64,000 nucleotides of DNA from assembly GCA_028532765.1 (NCBI GenBank), contig JAQQAR010000010.1:1-64000 (forward strand). The letters run 5' to 3'. Position numbers and translations under genes: made by a program. Below are positions 17,263 to 26,493 of the stretch, in pieces. Source of the stretch: Sphaerochaetaceae bacterium. Its GTDB lineage: Bacteria; Spirochaetota; Spirochaetia; Sphaerochaetales; Sphaerochaetaceae. Numbering within the stretch: the first letter of the stretch is position 1; every line of letters starts with the position of its first letter. A model generated the notes under the pieces. The model was not told the origin of the DNA. It made no database searches and saw nothing but the letters and a program-made list of their open reading frames with translations.

Positions 17263-18057
17263 GGTATGTGCGAAGCGGTTGTTCAGCCAATTGGAAGCAA
17301 GTGCTACCCATTGGCGACACGCTTCATGAGGGGTACCTACTTCTTCAGTGCACATCGAAAGACCATGGTCCCCGCTTTCGAACAGATGGAGTTCGTAGGG
17401 GACCTTTGCTTTCTGCAGGTTTACAGCCAACTGGAGGCTGTTCTCCACGGGAACACTCGCATCAGTGACGGTATGCCATATGAACAAGGGAGAAGCATCC
17501 CTGGTCACTTGGTTTTCCAAGCTCAAGAGGGAGCGTAGCTCCGGGTCTTTTCCACTGACCCAGTCCAGACTCTCTTCATGAGCATATTTTCCACCACTGA
17601 TTACCGGATAACAGAGTATTGCAGCATCAGGTTTATTGTTCTCATCCACAATCTTTTGTTTTGCCGCGAGCATGGGGTGCTTGTGCAAGAGAGCCAAGGA
17701 TGCAGCAAGATGACCACCAGCGCTGAAACCCATGATGGCTATCCTTGTTGGATCACACATCCATTCAAATGCATGTTCACGAATCTTGATCAAGGCATCA
17801 CTGGCTTCCAGCAAGGGATTCAGGTCCTTTGCCGCTTCCTGTACTGAATAGTCCAGTATGAAAACATTGTAGCTCATTGAAAGAAAGTGCAACGCAACCG
17901 GATCACGTTCACGTTCAGAGCGAAACCGATAACCACCCCCTGGGCAGATGACAATTGTCGGGCGAATGTTCCTGATTCCCCCATCACCGGTGATATCCTG
18001 GAGGTATCCTGTAAGAGGGACCTGATTTGGCCCTACAGCAATTTGTATAATTTTCAT
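17257..18057 (-). CDS. Alpha/beta hydrolase, acetyl-esterase type
   Basis: Hydrolase of 266 residues, probably cytoplasmic (no signal peptide). It has the oxyanion motif CPGGGY (38-43), nucleophile elbow GFSAGG (Ser112), an Asp in the HTVTDASVP segment and the His in SGDHGLS, giving a complete Ser-Asp-His triad. Such proteins deacetylate sugars or cleave short-chain esters; the substrate is unknown. The ATG lies 6 bases after TAGGAT on the minus strand, so this gene may also be leaderless, though its -35 is poor. Divergent from the NCS2 permease gene with 79 bp between. Confidence 0.85.
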   Translation of the reverse strand: MKIIQIAVGPNQVPLTGYLQDITGDGGIRNIRPTIVICPGGGYRFRSERERDPVALHFLSMSYNVFILDYSVQEAAKDLNPLLEASDALIKIREHAFEWMCDPTRIAIMGFSAGGHLAASLALLHKHPMLAAKQKIVDENNKPDAAILCYPVISGGKYAHEESLDWVSGKDPELRSLLSLENQVTRDASPLFIWHTVTDASVPVENSLQLAVNLQKAKVPYELHLFESGDHGLSMCTEEVGTPHEACRQWVALASNWLNNRFAHTL

Positions 18058-18124
18058 AGATGTATCCTACCACATCCTTCACCATTTTGAGAGAAAAAAG
18101 GTACGTTGGGAAATCCAGATGTGA

Positions 18125-18130
18125 TATCAT
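18125..18130 (+). promoter_or_regulatory. -10 element of NCS2 permease gene, leaderless layout
   Basis: TATCAT ends 6 bases before the ATG at 18137 and no ribosome-binding site precedes the ATG. No good -35 was found at the right distance. Confidence 0.4.
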
Positions 18131-18136
18131 CATGCC

Positions 18137-19432
18137 ATGCAGACTTCTACACTCTTTGACCTCAATGGCAGGGCTCCCCTGAAACAGGCTCTCCCACTTG
18201 CCATCCAGCATGTGGTTGCCATGATAGTTGGCTGTGTAACCCCAGCCTTGATCCTCAGCCGTGTTGCAAACCTTGCTCCGCAAGATTCCATCATCCTTGT
18301 TCAGGGAGCATTGGTCATAGCAAGCTTGGCTACATTCCTCCAGCTCTTTCCCATTGCAGGAGTCCTCGGCTCAGGACTCCCTGTCATCCTGGGAGTGAGC
18401 TTTGCGTATCTGCCGAGCATGCAAGCTATCGCATTGGGATATGACCTTGCCACCATATTTGGATCACAGTTGGTAGGGGGAATTGTAGCCATCCTGGTGG
18501 GCATATTCGTAAAACAGCTCAGAAAATTTTTTCCTCCCCTGATCACAGGAACCGTGGTATTTACCATTGGACTTTCCCTCTATCCTACCGCCATAAACTA
18601 CATGGCTGGAGGAATTGGGAGCCCTTCGTATGGCTCGCCACTGAACTGGACACTCGCCTTTCTCACGCTTGCAGTGGTAACGATACTCAATCATCTGGGG
18701 AGAGGAATATTCAAGCTTGCGTCCATCCTTATCGGCATCATTGTGGGTTATGGACTCTCTCTTGTTTTTGGCATCGTGGACTTCTCCGCTATCAATGAAG
18801 CGAGGTATTTCCAGGCACCAGAGCTTATGCATTTCGGTATCAAGTTCGACATTGCTGCCAGTTTTTCCATGGGAATATTATTTGCAATCAATGCCATCCA
18901 AGCCATCGGGGATTTCACGGCAACCACGGTTGGCGCGATGGACAGGGAACCCACAACAAAGGAATTGAGAGCAGGGATCACCGGCTATGGACTTACCAAC
19001 ATCCTCGGTTCTTTCATGGGTGGACTTCCCACGGCAACCTACAGTCAGAATGTTGGTATTGTGACCACCACCCGTGTCATCAACCGGTTCACCCTTGGTC
19101 TTTCTGCCTTGATACTCTTACTTGCTGGACTGATCCCGAAGTTCAGCGCCGTCTTGACAACAATTCCTCAAAGTGTACTGGGAGGAGCTACTATCAGTGT
19201 ATTTGCTTCAATTGCCATGACCGGTATGAAACTGGTAGTATCTGAGGAGATGAACTACCGAAATACGTCAATCGTGGGACTCTCTGCAGCGCTGGGAATC
19301 GGGTTAGCGGAATCGTCGGCTGCCCTGGCAACCTTCCCCGTTTGGTTCCAGACAGTGTTCGGACAGTCACCGGTGGTTATCGCAACGGTTGTAGCTGTTG
19401 CCCTAAATATCATGTTACCGAAGAGGGATTAG
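18137..19432 (+). CDS. Nucleobase:cation symporter-2 family permease (uracil/xanthine type)
   Basis: Inner-membrane permease of 431 residues with about 12-14 helices. The start PLAIQHVVAMIVGCVTPALIL is the NCS2 TM1 signature with its QH motif, and GDFTATTVGAMDREPT in the middle matches the conserved substrate-binding TM8-TM10 segment. Which nucleobase is taken up cannot be told. The nucleoside hydrolase gene follows with no gap, so an uptake-plus-salvage unit is likely. Start codon follows a -10 hexamer by 6 bases with no ribosome-binding site, suggesting a leaderless mRNA. Confidence 0.93.
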   Translation: MQTSTLFDLNGRAPLKQALPLAIQHVVAMIVGCVTPALILSRVANLAPQDSIILVQGALVIASLATFLQLFPIAGVLGSGLPVILGVSFAYLPSMQAIALGYDLATIFGSQLVGGIVAILVGIFVKQLRKFFPPLITGTVVFTIGLSLYPTAINYMAGGIGSPSYGSPLNWTLAFLTLAVVTILNHLGRGIFKLASILIGIIVGYGLSLVFGIVDFSAINEARYFQAPELMHFGIKFDIAASFSMGILFAINAIQAIGDFTATTVGAMDREPTTKELRAGITGYGLTNILGSFMGGLPTATYSQNVGIVTTTRVINRFTLGLSALILLLAGLIPKFSAVLTTIPQSVLGGATISVFASIAMTGMKLVVSEEMNYRNTSIVGLSAALGIGLAESSAALATFPVWFQTVFGQSPVVIATVVAVALNIMLPKRD

Positions 19433-20350
19433 ATGGAACGAGTCATACTGGATGTTGATACCGGTCTTGATGATGCGGTTGCGCTGTTTCTTGCAGCAGG
19501 GTTGGATACACTTCACATTGAGGCTCTTATAGCCACGAATGGGAATGTTGGGTTGGAGAAAACCCTTGAAAACACGCTGAATATTGCTGAGACTGCTGGA
19601 TTGGAGTGCCCTGTCTATAAAGGAGCCGAAAAACCTCTGGTAAGGGAGCCGGTAGCTGCAGGAGATTTCCATGGGGAGTCGGGCCTTGATGGCCCCGTTT
19701 TCCCACCTAGAAAGAGACTGGCAGTACAGGAAGAGAACGGTATCGATGCCATGATCAGGCTCTTGCATACATATCCAGGAGAGATAACCATCATCAGCGT
19801 TGGGCCACTGACCGATCTTGCATTGGCTATGCAGAGAGATGGAGAGGTAGCACAGCTCACCAAGCAGATCATCATTATGGGAGGATCTTTCAGCAATGGA
19901 AATGTTACGGCATTTGCTGAATTCAATACCTATGCAGACCCTGAGGCAGCACAGGTTGTCTTCTCCAGTGGTGCCAAGTTGGTGCTCTTCCCCCTCGATT
20001 GTACCAGACAGGTTACCTTGAGCCCCTCACGCCTGGAAGGCTACCATGCGATCAAGACAAATTCGGCACAGGTATTTGCCGCTTGCATGGACACCTACCA
20101 GGCCAATTATACCCGTCAGAAGCAGGGATGGCCACAGATGCATGACCCCTTATGTGTTGCCTATCTAGCCGATCCTCATAAAGTACAGACTGAGTACATG
20201 CGAGTCTGGGTTGATTGCCAGAGGGGACCTTCCTATGGAAGAACCATCAAGGAAGAGACAAAAAACAACGATGGAGTGCATATTGCCACCTCCATCGATA
20301 TTCCTTGGTTCTGGTCACTGGTTGATAAAGCTTTTGCTGTCCTCCCCTAG
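19433..20350 (+). CDS. Nucleoside hydrolase, IunH/RihA family
   Basis: Calcium-dependent N-ribohydrolase, 305 residues, which splits nucleosides to base and ribose. The N-terminal calcium motif reads DVDTGLDDA (7-15), keeping the three Asp of the canonical DTDPGIDDA although Pro is replaced by Thr; the MHDPLCVAYL motif with the catalytic-site His is near the middle of the second half. It starts one base after the stop of the NCS2 permease gene. The stop codon lies in a CTAG shared with the stop of the convergent nitroreductase gene. The ribose released could feed the ribokinase at 57686-58570. Confidence 0.93.
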   Translation: MERVILDVDTGLDDAVALFLAAGLDTLHIEALIATNGNVGLEKTLENTLNIAETAGLECPVYKGAEKPLVREPVAAGDFHGESGLDGPVFPPRKRLAVQEENGIDAMIRLLHTYPGEITIISVGPLTDLALAMQRDGEVAQLTKQIIIMGGSFSNGNVTAFAEFNTYADPEAAQVVFSSGAKLVLFPLDCTRQVTLSPSRLEGYHAIKTNSAQVFAACMDTYQANYTRQKQGWPQMHDPLCVAYLADPHKVQTEYMRVWVDCQRGPSYGRTIKEETKNNDGVHIATSIDIPWFWSLVDKAFAVLP

Positions 20351-20958
20351 TGGAAGACAACCAGATCTTCCAAGCGCTCACGAATCTTCGGCCGCTCTGC
20401 TTCAGCAGGATAGCCGAAGGTTGCGAGCAAGGAAGCTTGCCACTGATTCCCATCGAGTGACAGCACATCAAGAACCTGTTGTTCATGAAAACCTTCAATG
20501 GCACAGCTTTGGATACCCATCAGGGCAGCCCCTGTCATCATATTGGCAATTGCTAGATATCCCTGGCTCTTCAGCCAACAGTCCAGACGTCCTTCCTGTT
20601 TGAGATAATCATAGTAGGGACGATAATCGTCAATGAACACATCCAGAGGATCGGGGAATCGCATTCCGCGGCTATGTACCAGATCTCCATCAGGATTGGC
20701 AAATGCAGCTTTCCTCACCATTACAGCAACACTGAAGGCACTCGTTGCCACTGACTCCTGATCAAAACATGCATGAAAGAGTGCTGTTTTTTTCTCTGCA
20801 CTCCTCACTACATGAAAGGACCACAGTTCAAGACCAAAGGACGTGGGAGTCAATCTACCATATTCAAGGATCTGTTTCAGTTGAGCATCACTGACATTTC
20901 TATGTTCATCATAGCGTTTACAAGCAAAGCGATGTTGCATGGCATCGATAAAATCCAT
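20347..20958 (-). CDS. Nitroreductase-family FMN oxidoreductase
   Basis: Flavoprotein of 203 residues of the NfsB/YdjA-like superfamily. The start FIDAMQHRFACKRYDEHRNVSDAQLKQILEYGRLTPTSFGLELW holds the R-x-S/C-x-R-x-[FY] FMN-binding motif and the helix that follows. The physiological electron acceptor is unknown; these enzymes reduce quinones, nitro compounds or enones with NAD(P)H. The gene overlaps deoD by one base (stop/start junction at 20958), with GAGGTG upstream, so it is the last cistron of the minus-strand nucleoside operon, which is an odd partner for it. Confidence 0.9.
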   Translation of the reverse strand: MDFIDAMQHRFACKRYDEHRNVSDAQLKQILEYGRLTPTSFGLELWSFHVVRSAEKKTALFHACFDQESVATSAFSVAVMVRKAAFANPDGDLVHSRGMRFPDPLDVFIDDYRPYYDYLKQEGRLDCWLKSQGYLAIANMMTGAALMGIQSCAIEGFHEQQVLDVLSLDGNQWQASLLATFGYPAEAERPKIRERLEDLVVFH

Positions 20959-21677
20959 CAGCGCACCTCACTCGCAACCTGCAAGGCGACCTCAATCATG
21001 GGATATAAGCCTACAGTGCGCATCTCATCGCCAAAGCCCTGGCCGGTTACACAACTGTCTGTCATGGTAAGCAGACTCAATGCATGTTTCTTTGTCCATG
21101 CAGCGGTACTGTACAAGGCATAGGTTTCCATATCCTGTGCCAAAGCCCCCATCCTTGCCCAAGCCTGCCAACTATCCTCTCCCAATGCATTGTAGGAAGA
21201 AAAAAGATCACTGGAAAACACCATACCGGCATGCATGGGTATCTCAAGCTTCTTGGCTACCGAAAGGGCTCTCAAGAGTAGATTGGAATCGCAGACGGGA
21301 CTGAGACTCCCCTTCAGGTTATACTGGTGAGCCCAATTGCTATCAGTACTAGCAGTCATTGCAGCAATCAGATCACCCACAGCGATGGATGGTTGCAAGC
21401 CTCCACAGGTCCCGATACGGATGATGGTATCGACGCCATACTCGGTGAACAGTTCATAGCTGTATATACCAACTGACGGGCCGCCCATCCCAGTAGAGAG
21501 TACTGAGACCGGCATATGATTGTAGACACCTGTGTATCCTAGAACATTTCTCACATCGGTGACCAGACGGGCATCTTCAAGGAAGTGTTCAGCCACCAGC
21601 TTTGCTCGCAAGGGATCCCCAGGAGCAAGCACCACCGGTGCAATATCTGCCTTGGATGCTCTATTGTGAGGAGTCAT
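20958..21677 (-). CDS. deoD: Purine-nucleoside phosphorylase, hexameric type
   Basis: Cytoplasmic enzyme that converts purine (deoxy)nucleosides and phosphate to base and ribose-1-phosphate, 239 residues. Motifs: phosphate site LAPGDPLRAK (17-26), GMGGPSVGIYSYEL, RIGTCGG, and the purine/ribose site QDMETYAL near 185. It overlaps the permease gene upstream and the nitroreductase gene downstream by one base each, so all are co-translated. Its place directly after the nucleoside ABC transporter permeases shows that imported nucleosides are its substrates. Confidence 0.96.
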   Translation of the reverse strand: MTPHNRASKADIAPVVLAPGDPLRAKLVAEHFLEDARLVTDVRNVLGYTGVYNHMPVSVLSTGMGGPSVGIYSYELFTEYGVDTIIRIGTCGGLQPSIAVGDLIAAMTASTDSNWAHQYNLKGSLSPVCDSNLLLRALSVAKKLEIPMHAGMVFSSDLFSSYNALGEDSWQAWARMGALAQDMETYALYSTAAWTKKHALSLLTMTDSCVTGQGFGDEMRTVGLYPMIEVALQVASEVR

Positions 21678-22588
21678 CAGCTTGCCCCCTTCTCATATGG
21701 CTTGCCTGCAGCACGTGGCGCATAGTTCTTGCCACTGGAAAGCACCAGTGCCACGAGTGTCACGACATAGGGGAGAATATTGAAGACTTCCGAAGGAAGC
21801 GCCTTCAAAGCCGGAACGTTGTTGGCGATAATGGCGAAAGCCTGTGCTGTTCCAAAGAGGAAAGCTGCACCGGTTACCCCCAGGGGACTCCAACGACCGA
21901 AAGAAACAGCAGCAAGTGCGATAAACCCACGACCGTTGATGGTATTGCTTGTATATTGGATGGTCTGGGTAAGTACCACACAACCACCTGCAAGACCAGC
22001 AAGGACACCACTGGAGATAACAGCAAAATAACGCATCTTCTTCACGTTGATACCGACACTTTCCGCTGCTCCAGGATGTTCACCACATGCTCTGAGGTGC
22101 ATCCCGAAGGGAAGCTTGTAGAGCAGGATCCACGAGAGGACAACAACAGCAACGGCAATATAGGCAGTCGGATAGATGCCAAGTGCGTCGGTCTGCATGC
22201 CCATCATGAACTCCTTGGTTCTGTCAGCATTGAAGAGAATCTGGCTGGCAAAAATCGTTACACCAGTGGAGAGCAGGTTGATTCCGGTACCACTGATGGT
22301 CTGGTCAGCATTAAGATTGATTGCTGCCACAGCATGGATAAGGGAGAACAGTCCCCCAACTACAAACCCCATGGTCAGGGCCAGGAAGAGGGAAAGTGTT
22401 TGAGGAACCCCGGCCATCTCCATCAGGACATGTGCAGCTGCAGCTGTACATGCACCGATCGCCATAAGGCCTTCCAAGGCAATATTTACCACCCCTGACT
22501 TCTCACAGATCATCCCACCGATGGCGGTGATGAGAATGGGGGCCACGATCATCAATACAGAAGGTAGCATTCCAAGTATCATACTCAT
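21677..22588 (-). CDS. Nucleoside ABC transporter permease (PnrD/YufQ type)
   Basis: Branched-chain-like permease of 303 residues, about 8-9 helices. The segments APILITAIGGMICEKSGVVNIALEGLM at the N-terminus and GRGFIALAAVSFGRWSPLG near 230 are signatures of the second permease of BMP-type nucleoside transporters. It overlaps its partner gene by 4 bp (22585-22588) and deoD by one base. Acts with the 22585-23685 permease, the double ATPase and the BMP binding protein upstream. Confidence 0.94.
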   Translation of the reverse strand: MSMILGMLPSVLMIVAPILITAIGGMICEKSGVVNIALEGLMAIGACTAAAAHVLMEMAGVPQTLSLFLALTMGFVVGGLFSLIHAVAAINLNADQTISGTGINLLSTGVTIFASQILFNADRTKEFMMGMQTDALGIYPTAYIAVAVVVLSWILLYKLPFGMHLRACGEHPGAAESVGINVKKMRYFAVISSGVLAGLAGGCVVLTQTIQYTSNTINGRGFIALAAVSFGRWSPLGVTGAAFLFGTAQAFAIIANNVPALKALPSEVFNILPYVVTLVALVLSSGKNYAPRAAGKPYEKGAS

Positions 22589-23685
22589 TTGACTCCTACC
22601 TCCTTCTGCAGTTTTTTCTTATCGAGGTGCTGTTGGTAGAGGATCAAGGCTGAACGGAGGGCAATGAAGATTACAATCATACCCTGGATGATGAAGGTTA
22701 TCTCTTTCGGTATCTGCTTCCCTTGCATCAGAGCTTGTGCGTTCTTGAGCATACCGAACAGGAGTCCCGCGAGGGTGGTACCAAGAGCAGTACTGTTTCC
22801 TACCAAGGCAACAGCAATACCGTCAAAACCATAATTATCCATCCCAGAGAGGACTCTTCCATACTTAAAGGAACCCAATGCAACAATGCCTCCAGCAAGG
22901 CCTGCAAAAGCTCCAGCAATCGCCATGGAGAGTGCAATGGATTTTACCACCGGTATACCGCTTGCCCTTGCTGCTTCCTTGTTGAATCCAGTAGCCCGCA
23001 TGCCAAACCCAAGACTGGTTTTCTCCATGATGAACCAAAACACGATCACTGCGATGATCATTAAAAAGATACCATTATTCAACAACGAATAGTTGGTGAT
23101 CTTGGTGAAGAAGTCATTGGTGATCAAGGCAGTCTCAGGAAAGTCAGCTGTCTTGTAGGTGGTTGCTCCAGGCATTTGCAGTGAGATGATGCGACTTAGA
23201 TACAAGGCAATGTAGTTGAGCATGATGGTTGATACAACCTCACTTACTTCATACTTTGCTTTCAGCACTCCTACCAATCCACCCCAGAGGGACCCAATGA
23301 GTATTGCGCAGACGATGGCAAGCACCCAGTGCAGTCCTTGTATCTGTGGACCAAGCAAGGCCACCATCTGTGCAATGGTCATGCCCATGATGTACTGCCC
23401 TTCTCCACCGATATTGAACAGACCTACTCGGTTTGCAAACCCCATGGAAAGTCCACAGAGAATGAAGGGAACCGAGTAGTTGAGAGTCTCACCAATATAA
23501 CGGACGTTCATCTTTCCGTTGTCGATATTGTATCCGCTGAGTGCTTGTAGAATTGCCTTGTACATGTTAAGCGGGTTCTTCCCCACCAAGGCAACCAGGA
23601 TGGTCCCTACAAGGAAACCAAGAACTACGACAAGGACCGAAACTGCCCCGTCGTTTTGTATAAGTCGTTCCCGGGTTAGCTTCAT
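22585..23685 (-). CDS. Nucleoside ABC transporter permease (PnrC/YufP type)
   Basis: First permease of the nucleoside importer, 366 residues with about 9-10 helices; the amino end is cytoplasmic with LVVVLGFLVGTILVALVGKNPL as first helix, and LFNIGGEGQY and YGFDGIAVALVGNSTALG are conserved family segments. It overlaps the ATPase stop by 4 bp (23682-23685) and the next permease by 4 bp, a tightly coupled array. Substrate class (purine nucleosides) follows from the BMP-type binding protein and deoD in the same operon. Confidence 0.94.
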   Translation of the reverse strand: MKLTRERLIQNDGAVSVLVVVLGFLVGTILVALVGKNPLNMYKAILQALSGYNIDNGKMNVRYIGETLNYSVPFILCGLSMGFANRVGLFNIGGEGQYIMGMTIAQMVALLGPQIQGLHWVLAIVCAILIGSLWGGLVGVLKAKYEVSEVVSTIMLNYIALYLSRIISLQMPGATTYKTADFPETALITNDFFTKITNYSLLNNGIFLMIIAVIVFWFIMEKTSLGFGMRATGFNKEAARASGIPVVKSIALSMAIAGAFAGLAGGIVALGSFKYGRVLSGMDNYGFDGIAVALVGNSTALGTTLAGLLFGMLKNAQALMQGKQIPKEITFIIQGMIVIFIALRSALILYQQHLDKKKLQKEVGVK

Positions 23686-25211
23686 GCCTGTGCCTCCTTA
23701 TGGGACCCAGCCATCATCATGCCGATCTCTCGCTCGGTGACTTCATGTTGCTTGTTCACTGCTACGATGCTCCCCTTGCTGATGGTTGCGATTCGGTCGC
23801 ACAGGTTCATGATCTCATCCAATTCCAGAGAGACCAACAATATAGCGCGTCCTTTCATTCTTTCATCAATTATTCTCTTCCTAATATACTCGATTGCACC
23901 AACATCCAAGCCGCGAGTTGGTTGGGCAACCACCAGGACCTTAGGAGAAAGAGAAATCTCCCTGGCAACAATGACCTTCTGCTGATTTCCCCCAGAGAGG
24001 CTGCCTGCCTTGGTGATCGGTCCCTCAGCGCTTCTTATATCGAACTGGTCGATAAGTTGTTCAGCGCTCGTTTTCATTGCTTCAAAATCCAGGATGCCGA
24101 ATTGTTTCCTATAGGGACTCTTGTAGTAGCTCTTGATGGCAGAGTTCTCTGCAATGGTGAACTCTCCAACAACTCCGTATTTCCTACGATCTTCCGGTAT
24201 ATAGCCGAGGCCTTTCTCAATACGTTCACGAATGGTGAGTTGCTCGATGGGCTCTCCATCCAGCAAGATGGAACCACCAGAGAGGGGAATCAGACCGGTT
24301 ATGGCGCCAAGGAGCTCACTCTGGCCATTCCCATCAACTCCTGCAATACCGACAATCTCACCGTCATGGATATCAAGGTTTAGGTCCTTGATCTTTACTG
24401 CCCCATTCTCATCCTTTACTTCAAGGTGCTGCAAGCTGAGTTTTACCTCTCCAACCTTCTTCTCCGGTTTCTCGATCTCAAATTTAACTGCACGACCTAC
24501 CATCATCTCAGCGAGCTCCTGCTCACTGACATCGGCAACATCTACAGTGCCGATATAGGTTCCTCGTCTCAGTACTGTACAACGGTCAGAGACTTCCTTG
24601 ATCTCCCTAAGCTTGTGGGTGATAAGCAGAATGGTCTTGCCCTCAGCCCGGAGAGCCTTGAGAATTTCCATCAGTTCATCAATCTCCTGCGGGGTAAGAA
24701 CCGCAGTAGGTTCGTCAAAGATGATGATGTTTGCATTACGGTAGAGGGTCTTGAGAATCTCGACACGCTGCTGTTGCCCGACCGATATATCTTCGATCAA
24801 TGCATCCGGGTCAACCTGCAAGCCATACTGTTTGCTGAGTTCGGCAACACGCTCACGAGCACTTTTCAGATCAAGGACACGTCCCTTCACTGGCTCCATT
24901 CCCAATACAATATTCTCAGTGACCGTGAAGTTCTGTACAAGCTTGAAGTGCTGGTGCACCATACCGATTCCCAGTGACGTTGCCACATTGGGATTCTTGA
25001 TCTCCACAGGATTGCCATCAAGCAATATTTCCCCGCTGTCAGCAATGTACGATCCGAACAAGATGGACATCAGCGTCGATTTACCTGCCCCATTCTCACC
25101 AAGCAGGGCATGTATTTCCTGTTTCCTTACTTGAAGTGTTACCTTGTCGTTTGCCACCACACCGGGAAACGTCTTGGTGATATTCTTCATTTCAATTGCG
25201 TATTCACTCAC
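23682..25211 (-). CDS. Nucleoside ABC transporter ATPase with two nucleotide-binding domains (PnrB/YufO type)
   Basis: Double ATPase of about 509 residues. The first domain has GENGAGKST, signature DISVGQQQRVEI and FDEPTAVLTPQE; the second has the degenerate Walker A GVDGNGQSEL and signature SLSGGNQQKVIVAREI with VAQPTRGLD, as usual for the sugar/nucleoside class where the second domain is less active. I choose the GTG at 25209-25211 because GAGGAG lies six bases upstream; a TTG 15 codons earlier has no such site. It follows the binding-protein gene after a hairpin (25271-25290) and overlaps the permease gene. Confidence 0.94.
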   Translation of the reverse strand: MSEYAIEMKNITKTFPGVVANDKVTLQVRKQEIHALLGENGAGKSTLMSILFGSYIADSGEILLDGNPVEIKNPNVATSLGIGMVHQHFKLVQNFTVTENIVLGMEPVKGRVLDLKSARERVAELSKQYGLQVDPDALIEDISVGQQQRVEILKTLYRNANIIIFDEPTAVLTPQEIDELMEILKALRAEGKTILLITHKLREIKEVSDRCTVLRRGTYIGTVDVADVSEQELAEMMVGRAVKFEIEKPEKKVGEVKLSLQHLEVKDENGAVKIKDLNLDIHDGEIVGIAGVDGNGQSELLGAITGLIPLSGGSILLDGEPIEQLTIRERIEKGLGYIPEDRRKYGVVGEFTIAENSAIKSYYKSPYRKQFGILDFEAMKTSAEQLIDQFDIRSAEGPITKAGSLSGGNQQKVIVAREISLSPKVLVVAQPTRGLDVGAIEYIRKRIIDERMKGRAILLVSLELDEIMNLCDRIATISKGSIVAVNKQHEVTEREIGMMMAGSHKEAQA

Positions 25212-25270
25212 CCTCAGCTCCTCTTTGTCAGCTCTCTTTGAGTCCACTGACTCCAATGGATTCGAAGAGA

Positions 25271-25290
25271 GCCGGCAGTTTCCTGCCGGC
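25271..25290 (-). terminator. Hairpin between nucleoside binding protein and ATPase genes
   Basis: Perfect 8-bp arms GCCGGCAG/CTGCCGGC with a 4-base loop, 10 bp after the binding-protein stop. It lacks a T-run, so mRNA stabilisation of the upstream cistron is at least as likely as partial termination. Confidence 0.6.
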
Positions 25291-25300
25291 TGGATAACAC

Positions 25301-26404
25301 TTAGTCGTCAAGTGCGGAAAGCCCACGGGGAGCTGCGCCATTGGCCATAGCATCCTTGTAGGTCTTGTAAATCTTGATTTTTCCATTGATGATGTCAGCC
25401 TTAGCTGCATCGACCTTCTCGACAACACTCTTGCTGAGTTCAGGGTTTGCAGTTGAGTAACCGACACCATCGTCAGCCATGCCCATCTGGACCACGCCAC
25501 CCTCGAAGGAACCGTCGGCAACTGCCTTAAGGACCATCAGGGAAGAGTTTTCAACACGCTTAAGCATGCTGGTGAGTACGGCACTCTTGTCGCCACTGTA
25601 CAGACCGTCAGCATACTGGTCACTGTCTACGCCGATTGCCCAGACGTTCTTACCCTGCATGCGGTACTCCTTGGCCTGTGCAATGGTTCCGTTTCCAGTT
25701 CCACCTGCTGCACTGAAGATGCAGTAGACACCCATGTCATACCAGTTCTTTGCCTGTGCTTTAGCAAGCTCCGGCTTGCCCCAGTCGTTGGCATAATAGT
25801 CATAGATTTCTGCATCAGGGAAGACAGAGAGGATACCCTGCACATAGCCCATCTCAAACTTGGTGATGGTAGCACCGGGAACTCCACCGATGAATCCAAA
25901 CTTTGGATTTGCAATTCCATCTTCCTTGGCCTGGAGTGCTGCGACCATACCAACGAGGTAGGAGCCCTGTTCCTCAGAGTAGATGAACTCCATAACGTTT
26001 GGCTGTCCAACCCAGTCAACGTCAACGATGGTGAATTTCTGGTCTGGATACTGTGGTGCAACTTCACCAAGCGCATCTGCCCAGGTGAAACCGGTGACCA
26101 TGATCAAGTCATACCCCTCGTCAGCAGCCTGACGGAGATTCGGGATATACATATCCTGGGTCTGAGCAGTCACTACATCATACAGTGTACCGCGACCGGT
26201 TGCATTCTCTACGGTATCGCCGTAGTACTCTACGATTCCTCTCCACGCTGCAGCGTTGAAGGACTTGTCATCAATACCGGTTGCATCAGTGAGCAAACGG
26301 ATGGTTGGTCTGCCATCAGCCTGTGCGGGAGCTTCTTTACCGCCCTGTGCGAACACCATGGTGCCCATCACCAGAACCAGCAGCAAAATAGTTACTTTCT
26401 TCAT
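25301..26404 (-). CDS. BMP-family nucleoside-binding protein (PnrA-like)
   Basis: Periplasmic nucleoside-binding protein of 367 residues, first gene of the five- or six-gene nucleoside operon. Signal peptide ends MVFAQGGKEAPAQ; unlike treponemal PnrA (a lipoprotein) it has no lipobox Cys. The body shows the BMP signatures TDATGIDDKSFNAAAWRG (about 38-55), IMVTGFTWADALGEVA, FTIVDVDW and KFGFIGGVPGATI. AAGGAGGG sits seven bases before the ATG. The promoter at 26434-26462 carries an inverted repeat between its elements, a probable operator. Confidence 0.95.
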   Translation of the reverse strand: MKKVTILLLVLVMGTMVFAQGGKEAPAQADGRPTIRLLTDATGIDDKSFNAAAWRGIVEYYGDTVENATGRGTLYDVVTAQTQDMYIPNLRQAADEGYDLIMVTGFTWADALGEVAPQYPDQKFTIVDVDWVGQPNVMEFIYSEEQGSYLVGMVAALQAKEDGIANPKFGFIGGVPGATITKFEMGYVQGILSVFPDAEIYDYYANDWGKPELAKAQAKNWYDMGVYCIFSAAGGTGNGTIAQAKEYRMQGKNVWAIGVDSDQYADGLYSGDKSAVLTSMLKRVENSSLMVLKAVADGSFEGGVVQMGMADDGVGYSTANPELSKSVVEKVDAAKADIINGKIKIYKTYKDAMANGAAPRGLSALDD

Positions 26405-26433
26405 GGATTACCCTCCTTAGTAGTAGGTCCGTG

Positions 26434-26462
26434 ATTATAATGTACCTGGTATTGTACCACAA
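26434..26462 (-). promoter_or_regulatory. Promoter and candidate operator of the nucleoside transporter operon
   Basis: Minus strand -35 TTGTGG (26457-26462), 17 bp, perfect -10 TATAAT (26434-26439). The inverted repeat TGGTA-TTG-TACCA (26447-26459) lies in the spacer and overlaps the -35, a good place for a repressor. Confidence 0.55.
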
Positions 26463-26493
26463 GAAAGTAGAAATGGAATATTGAGTTTTATTG

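Noticed and set aside
21602..22498. 298-residue plus-strand frame
   Set aside because: Lies entirely opposite the nucleoside permease gene, with Cys/His-rich low-complexity composition typical of shadow frames.
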